NCBI GenBank assembly: GCA_037043015.1
Contig: CM073328.1
Coordinates: 9,211,495 to 9,275,494 of the forward strand
Length of the DNA stretch: 64,000 bases
Reading direction: 5' to 3'
Source of the DNA: Bryum argenteum
Lineage: Eukaryota > Streptophyta > Bryopsida > Bryales > Bryaceae
Position 1 is the stretch's first letter; each line of letters starts with the position of its first letter. The position numbers were made by a program, and so were the translations under genes. The notes below the pieces were generated by a model. The model had not been told where the DNA came from. It saw nothing but the letters and a program-made list of their open reading frames with translations, and ran no database searches. Below are positions 22,451-38,000 of the stretch, piece after piece.

Positions 22451-24590
22451 CATATCTAAAAATATGTCAAAATTTTGAAAAATTTCACCTTACATCTAAA
22501 GAAGGTAGTTTTTGACAATTTTGAGACTTTGTGGGAGTTTTGATGCAAGTCAACTATGGGAAATGAATATAGTTTGGGGAACTAAGGACATCATTTCTGT
22601 TCCATAAATAGATATATATGTTGAACAATCTTCTAGTTTTAACATAAATAGTGAATCATTTTGCAAGCTTGGCTACAATATTTTGTTTAATTTATGCACT
22701 TAGCCAGTGGACAATCAGTATAATTTCATCATTTGAATACTAACGCTACTTGTCATATCAAAGGTAGTTAGTTAAAAAACCGCAAATTGCTTTTCAAAGT
22801 ATATCATGTTGGAGCCAATTGACTTATCAAACTAGTGAATTACGTTGGTGCCAAGTGTTTATGCAAAAAATAATTAGAGGTTACTGAAGCTCCTATGTTC
22901 ATATTACAAGAAAACGTATTCTCCTTAATAGGCCATTTATTATCTTTAAGCGTTAATTGCAATCACGTCCTTTCAAACTTGTGTAGTTTTGTCGTGTCCA
23001 TGTGCCCACGCGGTCATCTATTTAACAATTAATGTATTGTTGTTCCTCCCTCCTCCAACCATTTTTTAATCACCATTTAAAAGTAAATGAAAAAATAAAT
23101 TAGGTTCTTCAATGTACAACCATATACAATTCTAATTGTGTGCTGCAAGTGATAAATAGTTGTGACATGTTGGCTTTGGTTGTAAGCCAAAAGAATACAT
23201 CTTTTTACCTTTATATGTGTATTCTTGGGCACTTCATCAAACAATTTCAAATACTACAGTTGCCTTGTTAGGCCACTCTTTTAATACTTTTATGTGCCCA
23301 TTGAACTCCAATGATTTGAATATGGTTGTCTACCTACATACCATGCATTGTAGTTTTCACATACTTTTGGTTTGCAAACTAATCATCTATTGATTGATCT
23401 CTATATACAAAAGAACACAATCTGTCTGTGTCTTTGTCTTTGTCTGTCCTTGGCGATGCACGGTCATGGTCATCATCATTTAATCATGTATACACGGTAT
23501 GAGAGTTCCAAAGATTCTGAAGAGTTTCCATAAGTGGTATTTGATCGTTACTAAGAGTTTATTATATCTTAAGAATATAACAAGGAGGCAAAGGGACATG
23601 GAATATGAAACATGAAAATGGGAGCAAAGAAGAAGTGAAGGGTGATGAAGGGAATATGAGAGAGGATCTAGGAACCAGAAACTAGAAACAAAATTTATCT
23701 CTATTTATGCCAAGTGTTAAAAATACCACCAAAAACTTCTTCTTTTCCTTATGCTAATGGCTGAAAAATAGTACGCCACCCATTCGAACACTTCAAGTAT
23801 AGGGAATACTTAAATGCCCGGCCCGCTTTCACCATAACTCCATAGTGCAAACTTCTTGAGAATCACTCAAAAATGTTCAAAAACAACATATGGATTGAAA
23901 TCTCAAAAATTACACTTTGTATACTTACAAACCCACTTTTTACTTTATGCATAAAATACTAGGATCTTCCATAGAAATTGATGCAATTAGAGTGACAATA
24001 GGAAGGGGAGGCGTAAGAGATGATGTGGGATCAAGTGGAAGTCAATGAATGGGTGGGTGCATGGACAACTGAAGCCAATCATGCAGAACGGGAGTGGGTT
24101 CAGTCAACAGGGACGACCATCATTGCTCCCCATTGCCGAGTGATGTTCGGGAAGGCCCCGGTGGAACTTATTCAATGGGGCTCCAATGTGCCACCCCCCT
24201 AAAGATTAAAAAAACAACAACATGGATGCTTACTATTTTGGGTTAAAGTCTAATATTGTGGGCTACTATTTGTGTAGGTGTGGTAAACCATACATACTAC
24301 CATACTTGCATGACCAATTTGGCACTATAGTGCCAAATGGGTCTCTAAAATTTTGCATAGGTGTATTCAACTTAGTCTCTAGAAATCTGAGCGTTTCTTT
24401 GAATTCCAAAAATCAAAAACTGCAAATTTCTACCACCTTGTTAGTGCGGTCAAACTTTTTTTTTAATTTTTTCTAGTTTTAACCATAGGATCTGAAATCC
24501 ACTTACTATCAATTATGTTGTGTGAGACTTTAACCATTGGATCCACACCATTTGTGAAATCTTAACATTCAAAGTTGGTGCTAAGGTTTT
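22451..24590. other. AT-rich intergenic, no gene seen
   Basis: No convincing exon. A short GC-richer patch at 24000-24200 gives a 60-codon ORF without a domain. Nothing else recognised. Confidence 0.4.
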
Positions 24591-25920
24591 TTTGGGCATT
24601 GCTAGTGAGACATTGTCTCCATAGTTCCAAAGAGAAACTTGAAGATTGTCACCCTAGACATTTTGGTCATAAAATGTTCCATGTTGGATACGCTCATACA
24701 AAGATTTAGAGACCCATTTGACTTTTTTGACCTTCATGCAAACTATTTCCTAAAAAAAGGTTTGATAACAACAACATAGGAATACATGCATGATGTTAAA
24801 TGTATTTGGTTCAAGGAAAAGTTGAACAATGAGTAGGTGCCTCTACAAGTTTGTGAAGTTCGAGAAAGAGTTTTAGAAAAACTCCAAATTTAAAAAATTC
24901 AAAAATTCTGGAAGAAAAAATTGTAGAAATGTGAAGGTTGTTTTTGAAATTTTCAGAGGTTGTCCTTGAAAAATTAGTAGACTTTTTGACTTGGGTCACT
25001 TTAAGTAGTGATTTGGTTATGAACATATTAATAATAAAAAAGAAGAGCCATAAATTTGAATCTGTTATTTGGACTTGAAATGTAAAATTTCTAGATAAAG
25101 GTTTTGAATTGGATTTTGGCTTTGGAAATCTTATAACATACACTTTGGACTATAAGGAGCATCCAATGAAGATCTTAGGCAAAAATATCACTTCCAACAC
25201 TTTCGTTTGGTTGCATAAAATAGCAATAGCCGTTTGGCTTTTTAGATCTTAGGGGTTGATTATATAATATACAATATGATGAGATATCTTGGGTAACAAT
25301 TCATCAAGTCTCCCTTTGTATGAAGGTGACTATATCTTCTAAACAATGTCCTAAAAACAATTTATGGGTTTGAAATGAACTCAACCCTTAAAGCTCAGTG
25401 GTGTTTTTTAGGAGTTGGAATCCTCAAGATCACGATTTTATACCTCCATGCACTCTCGTGGGTGTGAGATAATTCTTTTTTCTTTTTTGAACATCCAACT
25501 GTAAAATCTTATACATAAGACTATCTTTAGTTATTGTTCCAAAAATTGACCGCTGGGTGTTTACCATTTGAGAGATCATAACATCAAAAGTTTGTCTCTC
25601 AAATTTTTTTGGGCATTGAGAAGATTGGTTTTGAAATTTTTGGAGGCTGCCCTTGTAAAATTAGGTAGACTTTTTGACTCAGTCACTTTAAAACCTAAGT
25701 AGTGATTTAGTGAACAACATACTTCTAAAATAAAAACTTGAATTGAATTGCTCCAACTCTCCTCAAAGACACAAAAATTGGGGTTGACCTTTGCAAATTT
25801 TACCACATATACTTTGGAGTATAATGACCCATTGAAATCTTAGACAGATATAATACTTTTAACCCCTTCATCTGATCCGCTCAAAATTGCAAAAACCCAT
25901 CTTGGGTCTCAAGGAACTTC
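24590..25920. repeat. dispersed AT-rich repeat DNA
   Basis: Segments recur elsewhere: 24590-24690 matches about 2700-2830, and the block with 'aatttttggaggctgcccttg' near 25610-25700 resembles 24930-25020. Antisense ORFs of 76-110 codons lie in low-complexity sequence and lack domains. Confidence 0.4.
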
Positions 25921-25924
25921 AGTG

Positions 25925-27920
<1,996 letters not shown>

Positions 27921-30900
27921 TTAGAAAGGGCTAACCAAACGAGCAAGTTGCAGGAGGTATTCTGGCACAAGACGAGGACGAGAACTCGCCTTCTTGAGAT
28001 CTTCTGCTTTCGCAGCCTCATCATTGGCATGGACTACGGATACAAAGTCCGCCAGTAAGTAATCCTTCCCACCTCGCATGGGATCCTGCATCCAAAAGCC
28101 AGGGTTGTTGCATAAACCATTTCAAAACTCAGCCTGTATATATCTTTTGTCAACAAAAAGCTACTATGCGGCTACTTTCGCATTCCTATGAAATAGAAAC
28201 TGAAGAAACGACAATGTACTGACCTGCAGAATTAAGTCAGTATGGGTCTTGTCTGGATAAAACACTGTGTTGACTCGTGCACCCACCATTCGCAATGCAA
28301 CCGCAAACGCCGCACTGTAAACATGACAAATCATCAATCCCTGATTATATTACTACCAAACTAGGACAAGTCAATCGGCCATGTACATTTCCAGTTTGCA
28401 AAACGGTAGTGGAGTATATCCATGACGCAACTTCCGCAGTGGAAAATTTGAAAATTACCATGTTCAATGTCAAACACTAACTGCCAAGCCTAAATACCTG
28501 GCTTCATAAGGAATCGAGTAATCTCCTGTTCCATGGTAAAGAGTAATGGGAGGAAGAAGACGGATAGCCCTGCTGAAAGTTGGCGTCATCACCATGTACT
28601 CTGGAGAATAAGTTGGAAAAGAAATTTCTCCCTCCATCATACTGTATCCACCCACGGTAACAAGAAACTTAGCATGTCGATAGAACGCAATCACTAAGAA
28701 TCTTATCAAAAAGACCAACTGTCCGATCCAAGAAGCCACTCCAAATACGACCTGCCTAGTCACCGAAAAAAAATAAAAATGCTTTTATATAAACTAAAGA
28801 GGACGATTACCTGACAAAAATCGACCTGTAAAGACCTCTCTTATGAAAATGGTCCACAAGCTTTGCCATGTTGTATCTGCAATGCAAAAAATTCTGAAGG
28901 TAAGATTTGTTTCCTTACTTACTCTAAAGTCCATCACGTTCCGATCCTGGGAAATGAGTTACAACACGAACAATCAGTGACTACTAGGTACCCGGGCACA
29001 AAGTTCTGGTTACTTCATGATAGACTCAAATTCAGGACAATGGAAATGAAGGTCGGCAAGAACAAAACAAAAAGACATGATGCAGGCTGCCCAAACTGGA
29101 GTTCTTTGTGAACTCAGTAGACATCGGAGCTACGAGGACATTATAGTGAAGGCAAGGCCTTCATTCTTCTCCGTATGGTACTATTACAAGAACCTGTCTC
29201 AATACAACTATGACTGCAGTGAAGAACATGGAGGACAAGGAAAAATTCGAATGTCAGAAAGATGGAAACAACTTACCCGCCCGAAATGAGCATGCACGCA
29301 TTGAATTGAGAAGACCTCCAAGTCAGTTTTGCTGGGTCTTGAGTCAACTCTTTCTCAGCTTGCAACAGTAACGCACAACTTGCAAGATGCGCTCCAGCAG
29401 ATTGACCTGCTAAGTAAACCCTGCTCCACATTGAAAGAGTCGTACATTTATATTCAGGACAAGAGCATATCCCTCTTCCGACACTCAGCAGAACACAAGA
29501 AAGCCACAGAGAACTCAAAATTGGACCAGCTCCAGATCAAGAAGCTCCAGACGCAATACAAAAAGTCTATTATAAAACACAGTAATCTGGTGCAAAACGT
29601 GGTCTCACATGTTTGGATCACCACCGTAGCTCTCAAGATTCTGCATTACATAGCCTATTCCCGTCGAGATATCAGAAACCATGTCACTTATGCAGCCTTG
29701 AGGAAAATTTCTGCAGTGCCCACATCGTATGCAATTATCACTTTTTGTCTGAACGTATGTGTATCTCTGCAGGGCCCACAACATAAATGATGGGAATAAT
29801 ACAGATACAGAAACTACTGCTATCAAACAAACACAAAAGCACCATGCATGTCGTTGGAATACTTCCGATAACAACTTGGTGTATGAATACGAACTGAATG
29901 CTCAATCGAATCTGAGTTTCACAAAAGACTCAACGAATACACAACAAACCTCCTACTCTTCATGATGACAAATCTTGATGGATCATGCAAATTGACCAAT
30001 AACGTTATAACCAGATTTGAGTACATGAGGTGGCACCTGTAATCTAGGCAGGCTACAATGATGTCACACTCTAGAAGGCCCTGTGCTAATAAAGATCCCC
30101 ACGCCTTGTACCTGCAGCGCGAAACTTGTAAGTCACGACGGACAGCAAGATAATGAACTCCGAAGAATCGTGAAAGAGGAACAACACAATCAGCGTAAGT
30201 TGAAACTTACCCGATAACCCAAGCTCCGCCCGTAACAAATATCACCACCGGCTTTGGTTTGTTGGTCTCAGGTGGTAGGTACAAGTCAAACCTACAAAAC
30301 ATTGTCAATAGCAGATGTTCTTAGGCAATAAGAAACAGTAACAGTGAGAAAGTTGCTCCTCAAACAAGACAAGAACAGAGTGAAGATATAAATTCCCAGA
30401 CAATAACTAAAAAACTGAAAACTTCAAATGATCACAAGAGTCACACTTTGATCACTAATTGTATGCACAGTCCATACCTATTCCGAGGTTGAGTTCCATA
30501 TATAAGGCTTCGATGTACACGCGGGTCGAAAAAGTAGTAGTATCCCACTGCCATTTTCAAGTGCATTGTATACACGAATTAAAACCAATCACTTCGATGA
30601 TAGGCGAGAGTCACATAGATTACAGCTTCAGTGATAATGCCTTCACTACCAACTGAGAGAGTATACTTGCTGTCACTAACATTACAGACGAGAATGCACA
30701 AGTGGCAGGATAGAGATGAGAAAGTTGCCACAAACTTAATGCAAGCATCTCCCCAGACACATGTGAACAGGAGGCACAGAAGTTGTTAAGAATATAGAGC
30801 AGAGTTGAAAATTCACCTTGAATAAAACCTGGCATGAGAAACATTGCATAAAGACCCAGTCGAATCAGCTTGCCAATCCATCGCGTTCCAACTCTGTATC

Positions 30901-32483
30901 ATCATTATGATTGAAATCAATGTCATGTCCTAAACGGAAGTGATACAAATCAGACAACAAGTACGCATCTAAAGCTATCCGTACGTCCAAGCTTCCACTT
31001 TGAATCTGACAACAGCCTCAAGGAACGCACAGAGAACGCGGGCTCTAGTGCTCACAGATAAAACCACACACATCACGCTACCAAGCCGCTTTGCACCGAA
31101 CACAGGCCCAAATACTCGATTGTTGCAGAAAAGCCATAGTATCATGAGGAAGAGTAAAGGGGGTAATTTCTACCCGAGCAGCTTCAAAAGCGTGAGCGCA
31201 AGTCGGGTAATCAAGTAAGTCTCAGTGGCCGCGTGTTGCACATCGTGGCCGAACTCTCTCAAAGAGCCCTGACGAAGAGGCCCACCGCCTCCAAATGTAC
31301 TTGGGTTCGAGAGAGTCCTTCGCTTTCGGTGCCCAGCTCCAGCTATAGGCTTCTGCTCAGGCACTTTTGCAGCATCAGCACATGAACACAACAAAGCTGA
31401 AACAGAGTTCTTAAGGAAGGTCAGAATTGTGGTTTTGGTGGGTTCGTCATCTACTGTTCCATCACGAAATGTAGCGTTTGCTCTTCCTAAGATACCTGAT
31501 CTTGCGTTCGGCATCAACTCTGCCTCCCATAAATGCGTAACCCAAGGTGGTGACACCACTTTCTATTTGAGACCTACCTCGCAACTGTTACGTGATAAAT
31601 ACCCTCAAAACGACTCAATGTAATGATTCAGCTGGCGCTGTACGTCCTCGCTGAGGTAGTACAATAGGCAGAACTGTATTTAGGCAGACCTGGCTTCCAC
31701 TGCTGATTCAGATGAAGGTGGAGCTGCATCATTGCTCTAAAGTAACGGAATGTCTCGTCTCCTCAGGCTTTAAACTTGGACACTTCTAAATGCTCACCAG
31801 ATCAATGTACCTCAGGTCCGACCGTTACCCTCCAGGTCAGATGTAATATTTGACATGATTTATTCTGAACTCTTTTGACAGTTACCCTGCAACTACTCTG
31901 AATTGCTTTAAGATCAGAGTCAGAAACGATCTGCGCATTCGCCCAAGATTTATGAAGTGTAAATCAAACTCCCTGACCGGATGTTAGTTGAAGCTTGAAG
32001 TACTGCTTTACAGAGTCAGTGCATGTTCTACCCTTGAGAGAACCCACTCCAATAACCAAAGATTTCCTCAGGCCTTGAAATACAGAATTCACAAGCCGCT
32101 CTAAAAGAATATCACAATCCAACAATTTCCAGCAAAATGCAGCGCTACAACAGTTTCTTCTCTGTTTAAAAACCGTATTTCAATTACAGAGAGTCGCATT
32201 CTCATACCCGATGCGTCAACAGCCGAGTCCCGCCTGTGGTAACGACCTCCGATTGGAACCGCAGAATCTTCTCGGCGTCACCTTCCAACTGCGGTGATGA
32301 ATCCGCATTCGAGTTCTTCACCCTTTTCACCTGCTCACAACCACCGTCGGCGACAAGCAGCTTGGCTAACCGAATTCCATCCCCTCCGCCTCCCGTTAAT
32401 ACCCCGTTCCGCGGACTCACCCTCTCCCCCGCCGATCGCGACGGCGCAATCACACTGTCGTGCACCTCCTCCGTCGACAACAT
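27921..32483 (-). CDS. ICME: isoprenylcysteine alpha-carbonyl methylesterase (ICME/ICME-like)
   Basis: Twelve exons on the minus strand: 32208-32483, 31174-31409, 30817-30893, 30478-30547, 30211-30291, 30037-30111, 29609-29710, 29277-29420, 28811-28876, 28498-28641, 28224-28314, 27921-28085. The frame closes on 508 aa; the exon 2 acceptor (31409) is the least certain boundary. The family removes the methyl ester from prenylated C-terminal cysteines of farnesylated proteins at ER/Golgi membranes and tunes ABA signalling in Arabidopsis. Visible alpha/beta-hydrolase signatures: oxyanion TGGAW (exon 5), nucleophile elbow GQSAG (Ser about 313), Asp about 416 in GTGDYSIP, His about 448 in DKTHTD. 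A hydrophobic segment ending MFLMPGFIQ precedes the catalytic domain, as in plant ICMEs. The N-terminus is longer than the roughly 430-aa Arabidopsis protein. An in-frame stop upstream supports the ATG at 32483. Confidence 0.93.
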
Positions 32484-33756
32484 CTCGCCGACCGCCAAAT
32501 CACAACTGATTTCTCCCTTCACACCTTTCAGTCACCACATCCTTTTTGGTTGAGAACTCAGTATCGATTTCGTGCTTCTTGTAATGAAAGAGCGGTCTCT
32601 ACTGCTTCTCGAGTGCGTGACAAGATAATGCGTGCTCGAGCCAAAAAGAGTCGATCTCGACGCTCCCCGCGGTCACTAACTGCATCCGCACCTCTATACC
32701 TCTCACCTTCAATTGCCGCTAAAATTGGTTGTTACAGTAATATCTGATTTGGTCAATACTTTTAGTCCAATACGGACTTCCGAAGTGAAAGAAAAGCCGT
32801 CTACGCGCTCTGCTGATGAGAATGCGTGTGCAATTGAGTGGATCGAGCAAAGAAAAAGAGTCTACAGACGAAAACGCGGTTCTCACGAGAGAATGCGAGC
32901 ACAATAAATGGCAATACTATCACCGTCGAGCTCGGTGCCACTCCGGTTCCCTCCGGCGGGCGGTCGTGAAGTGCGTAGTGCTGATACCACCTCTCACCTC
33001 TCCGTTACCATGACAATTTTCAGTTATGAGGCAAAATTGGTACTAAAAATGATATGGACGTTACTGATGTGGAAAAGTGGGAGAGAATGCGTAAGCACGA
33101 TTGAGGCGTGTGTGGACCGATCGGGTTTGGACAGGATCGCCGACAGCAGGGTGGTCCATGGAAAGTAGGAGCGCGGAAAGGGAGGAGCTACCAAATGGCA
33201 GGCGGTGGACCAGGCATGCAGGCAGGGTACCTTCCCCTGATCGATTCTCCAGGGCCATGAGCTTCGTAGACTTCGCCGCTTGCTGCAATTAGGGTTATTC
33301 TTCTTCGCAAACGACGAAGACGACGACGACTGTTTCCATGGGCCACCTGACCCTGCACCGAATGAATGGCAGTTGCAAACAGCATCTCTCTCTCGATTCC
33401 TCGAAAAACTCTATGTCTTTTGATCTTTTGCCACAAACTTCGCCATCACTCGAAGTGACTCACCCTTGGTAAACTTGGATATTTGCATTTGAGTTTTCCT
33501 ACTGTTCGAAAGTCCCAAAGTTTACCTCTACTGTGTATACACTTCGTATACTTCACTGCCTGGTGGCTTGCATCGTTTCATGTTTTTCACCAGCACTACC
33601 GTATTTCTATGTGATCAGAAAGAGCTTCATATCATCGAACACGCATCTTCACCCTTTGAAGCTGTGGATGACCTACATTTATACACATGTGGTTTGACTA
33701 TACGGGACGAGTATATCCCCAAATGACAAAGACGAGTATATCTCCAAATGCCATAG
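32484..33756. other. upstream region of ICME
   Basis: GC-richer DNA to about 33440, then AT-rich. It should contain the ICME promoter and leader. Several ORFs of 60-100 codons occur on both strands (for example minus 33061-33288, beginning MALENRSGEG from 33258, with a possible GTAGCT donor), but none has a recognised domain. A separate small gene here cannot be excluded. Confidence 0.35.
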
Positions 33757-33760
33757 TTAA

Positions 33761-34124
33761 CCCTGAAACGCCTAGAAGGTGACCAGAGGGGTCATTTTTC
33801 AGAGGAATCTCCTCTGTAGCTCACAATGTACTCAACTTTTCACTTATATTTTGATGTCAAACTGGTCACCTTCTTGTGTTGCATTCAAAAAGTGAAATTT
33901 TAGAATTCAAATCACAATTTGTATGAGTGATATTGTGCTTTGAAAGGATTGTGGTAGGTAGGTTGGGGTTGTACATAACCTTGTAGGAGGTTGCAAGCTC
34001 ATCATTGATTGGATCATTCATGATGCCCAAGTTCAAAAAGTGCACTATTCATGATGCCCAAGTTCAAAAGATTTTGTGATCCAATTTTGGGTTGCCCCAA
34101 TCCGTATAGCTAGGCGTTTAAGGG
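33761..34124. mobile_element. 364-bp TTAA MITE
   Basis: TTAA at 33757-33760 and 34125-34128. Termini CCCTGAAACGCCTAG and CTAGGCGTTTAAGGG form an inverted repeat with two mismatches. A hairpin TGACC-AGAGG-GGTCA starts 19 bp in from the left end. No ORF. Confidence 0.85.
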
Positions 34125-34128
34125 TTAA

Positions 34129-35590
34129 CGCAAACTCTTCCACTTCCAAAAGTCATAACTAATTCAAGATAAATCCAAAATTAATGATTCCAATTGGTAC
34201 AAAATCCAACAACTTTTCTCCGAGTACCCAAATTGATTCCTTTAGTTACCCCACAACGAGCTTGCCAATATGAAAAATTCAAAGGTCATTGAGCACACTA
34301 CCTTAGATACTTGTGAGTGCCTCTACTTTATAGACTTGTACCATAGAAGTTGCTCTTACTGCAGGCATTGTTCTAAGATTTTAAAGTATCTGAGGAGGTT
34401 ACTTCCATTGTGCTCAAACATTCTGTAAACATTGAATGAAGTCTTCGGCTAGGGAGGGTGTGATTGGTGGAGGGTGCCAGGTGGCGTGTGAAGGAGGTGG
34501 TGAGTCATTAGGAGGTGCCAGCTATACATTGTGGCTTGTGGACTCAGCTTTTATTGTAGAATTTGAATTTGAGGACTTTTCAAAGCACTTGTGAAGCACT
34601 TTTGAAAATATGTGGAGAGCACAAAGTGGTTGAAATGGCATTGGAAGGATGCTCTTCTAGGGATACTGCACTCTCCATTGACATATGGAGAATTGGTTGA
34701 GTTCTGTGCATGGGCTACATCATTCTCAACTAAAGGTGGTGCCATGTCATCATATGTTGCAATTTTCACCGGACATGTATTAGTGGTCCTGTGACTCTGA
34801 GCATGGCCATAATTTTTGAATGGTGGTCTTTGTCCCCTCTCAGTTTGTCTTTGACTTGATTAGTAAGAGAAACTCCAAACTATTTAGAGGCCAGTGTGGA
34901 TAGAGTGTTCGTTCGACCTATCCTTGTATGTATGCATGGAGGTCATCACAAGGGGATCACTGTAAAGCAGTGCTACAAGCGTTTCTGGAGGGCAAGAGAG
35001 GGGAGGGGAGGGGAAAAGAGCCCCTAAATTCTTGAATGTTTAGTTGTAAAATGCCGATAAGCACATTCCTAGAGTAATTTGGAGCCGGAGGCCTCATTTT
35101 TGAATTCAAAATTATCAAATACGGTCGTCGGGGTCCAAATCGAAAATTCCACGGGTTCTGAAGAAAAAATCCCATTGGCTTAGAGAAATGTTGGTGGCAC
35201 TCATTTTAGGGTACCCATCACAAGGCCAATGTCACCTCTATTATAGAACTAGGCACATCCATCATGATTTTGTTTAGCTTTGTTGTGGGAAATGTACTAC
35301 ACAAGAGTTGTTTGATGGTGTTATGTGAATGTTAGTGTTATTTACCAAAAATTACCCATTACACTATTGTATTTATCAACTCTTTTGAGATTGGTGTTTA
35401 AATTGGGCTGCCATTGCGATTGCTCATCCTTGTCTTATCCTCAATTGCACCACTCCTAATAATTGTCTTTCCTTACAAGGAAGTTTCCATGATCTCACAT
35501 TTATTATTCTATTTTATAATAAGTGTTATAACATTATGATGACATGTGACATTTAGTGTTATGATTCGCAATTGATGTTTTTAACACTAA
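34129..35590. other. intergenic, no gene seen
   Basis: AT-rich with low-complexity G-rich purine run at 34990-35015. The block at 34868-34915 ('agaggccagtgtggatagagtgttc') recurs near 62158-62190, so part is dispersed repeat. Confidence 0.4.
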
Positions 35591-36250
35591 TCAACAACCG
35601 CGGGATCTAGTATTTTGTAAATAACTTCTATAATAATGTATATTTGTATCAAATGTTTGATTCAAAGTCCTCACCAATTGTGAGATCATAATGTTCAAAG
35701 TCAGATTAAACTTCATTTTCCTTACTGTAGAAAGGATAACAAGTATTTCGAGGGCCGAAAGAACCATCTTTGGAAGTAAATATGAACTTAGGCTCTTCAC
35801 ATTTATTTTCCTACGTGAGTTAGGAATATGTTTATGCAACTTTTAACCTCATAGAACCTATTATACTCAAATAAATGCTTGATTATTTACATGGAGGTAT
35901 AATGAATTTAAAGTACAAAGGCCAACCTTTGACAACAACAATGGCATGTGAAAAATTCTTTGATTGAAAATCCAAATGCCAAAATATGCCTTGGTGAGAG
36001 CTCTTGTACATGTAAAAAAAAACAAAAACAAAAACTAATAACAAGTTAAATTTCATAGGCAAATTTTGAAAATACATTAGAATATTCTCCAAGTTTTGGG
36101 CAAATTTCAACATGCTATAATAATGTTTCCAACTTTGACGGTAAATATCTCTTAAAGTATGAGGAATTATGAAGCATGAATGGTCTTTTGGAGAAGGTGT
36201 GGAAAAACCCTTAAACCCATGAAAGTTTCAACTTCATGCAATCGACCTCA
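35591..36250 (+). repeat. copy of the family 2 dispersed element
   Basis: Collinear with 56740-57375 and 47480-47960, sharing the markers 'catggaggtata', 'acaaaggccaacctttga' and 'ggcatgtgaaaaatt'. Both ends are lost; the right side abuts another element at about 36250. Confidence 0.65.
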
Positions 36251-36660
36251 ACTCCATTAAAATGGCGCTTTTTGGGGTGCTTAAAATTTTAAAAATAACG
36301 TTGGTTTTTGTCGAGTTTTGACAAAAACAACAATGTTTTTTGAACGGCCGTTCAAAAATGTTTACCTTTCAATTGAAATATTTTTGAACCGAAGCTGAAA
36401 AACAATGATATTTTTGAACAACCATTCAAAAATATTGCCCTTTGACTATGTCCAAAGGTCAAAAACTATAAAAATGTGTGATATTACGGAAATAATTTGA
36501 TATTATGGAGTACATGTGTGATATTAACGAACATGCCATTTTGCAGGCAGAAATATTTATGAACTTCAGTTCAAAAATATGCTTGTAAAATGGCAGGTTT
36601 TAGAACGCGACCAAAAGGGCTCATAGGGGATTCGGCAAAATGGCACAAAGAATACCCCCA
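36250..36660. mobile_element. foldback-like element with AAAATGGC ends
   Basis: Begins 'ttaaaatggcgctttttggg' and ends near 'ggcaaaatggcac'. The interior carries self-complementary TTTTTGAACGGCCGTTCAAAAA and repeated TTCAAAAATAT blocks. A related copy in the opposite orientation lies at about 41620-42000. No ORF. Superfamily not identifiable. Confidence 0.5.
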
Positions 36661-36779
36661 TTTTAACATAATTAAGGTTAATCTTAATTTAATAAATGAG
36701 GACCAAACCCTAAAGGACAAGAATCTGGCTTCAGTTGATTGTAGGAGTTAATTGTATACTCTATATCTCAAATTATCTA

Positions 36780-38000
36780 CTTCTGTAACATAATACTGTT
36801 CGGCGATCCTTTCTACCTACAAGACCTTCCTACCTACCAAACATTCCGACCCACCAAACCTTCCTACCCAACGTACCAACCTCCCATCTTACGAATTTAC
36901 CAACCAACCTATCTACCTATCTTCTTTTATGTTTTTTGGATTATGTAAATTAAAATGAATTAAATTTATTTATTTTTTTTAAAAACACACACACAGACAT
37001 ATATAAAATTATTATAGAATGGTAGATACAAGATACTTTTTTTAATACCATATAAAGTGCTTCTCCGTCGGGACAACGGATACCTTATATTATATAAAAA
37101 TAATAAACATAATATGAGAAAATGAGGACACGGGAGACTTTTTTAAAAGTACCATGTAAAGACCTTTCCAGTCAGGCCGACGGAAACCTTACTAGTATTG
37201 AGATAATATAAACAATTCATTTGCCGGGCATAACAACGATGGAAATATGTTCGTTGTTGCTTTACAAATTAAATCGAAATATGGATTTACAATTCCTACA
37301 AGTATGGAACTAAAGTCAATGTTCTTTCATCTTTATGTAGCACTATGCTCTAAAAACGAGTCGGGAATTCTTACGGTAATTTAATGAGGATGACGTCCAA
37401 CAAATTTCTACTTGGAAGTTTTTTATTGGATAATTTTTAGGTTTGCTTTTGAATGATGTTGCAAATTAAAAATACATAACAAACAATGGCTTTTGAGGAG
37501 CTATACCTCCTTTATTTACAGTTGGATTTTAATGCTCTTTGCTAGTTGTATTCCAATTGAAGTCTAGTCTTTGTGATACAGAGTATAGTGCATCCTAAGA
37601 TGTTTTTTACACATGGTATGCATCTTAGTCCAAGAGGTCTAGCTTTGGATCACTGTTCCGTTATATTCGTGGGGCAATACCTTATTGTTGCAATAAGTGT
37701 TGGTCTAATTAGATACAAATTTATTTTATTTATTTATTTTTAATCTCCATGTTATTTATGTATAGGATTTTACTACAACCATTCGTCATTATATATCTTA
37801 TTATGCATATTATAAAGTGTAAAAGTTACATTACAAGATTGCTTTCACATTGATGGTAATATAAGAAAATCAACAAAAGAAAAATATTAATTTTTTTGTA
37901 AGATAGAAGTTTTGTGCACATGTTTACTTCACTACGTGGTCTGCTCTGATTTTTGACAAATGTAAGCAACCTATGTTTTTATTGCATACAAAGAAGAGGA
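36780..38000. repeat. AT-rich DNA with short tandem repeats
   Basis: Holds a cytosine-rich 'cctacctaccaa' low-complexity patch (36820-36925) and two diverged tandem copies of a block of roughly 115 bp (about 37025-37075 and 37125-37190) with 'accatgtaaagacctttcc'-type cores. No gene seen. Confidence 0.45.

Noticed and set aside
24811-25143. 110-codon minus-strand ORF
   Set aside because: Phe/Ser/Lys-rich translation of an AT-rich dispersed repeat without a domain.
29329-29790. 153-codon plus-strand ORF
   Set aside because: It is the antisense of ICME exons 7 and 8 and their intron.
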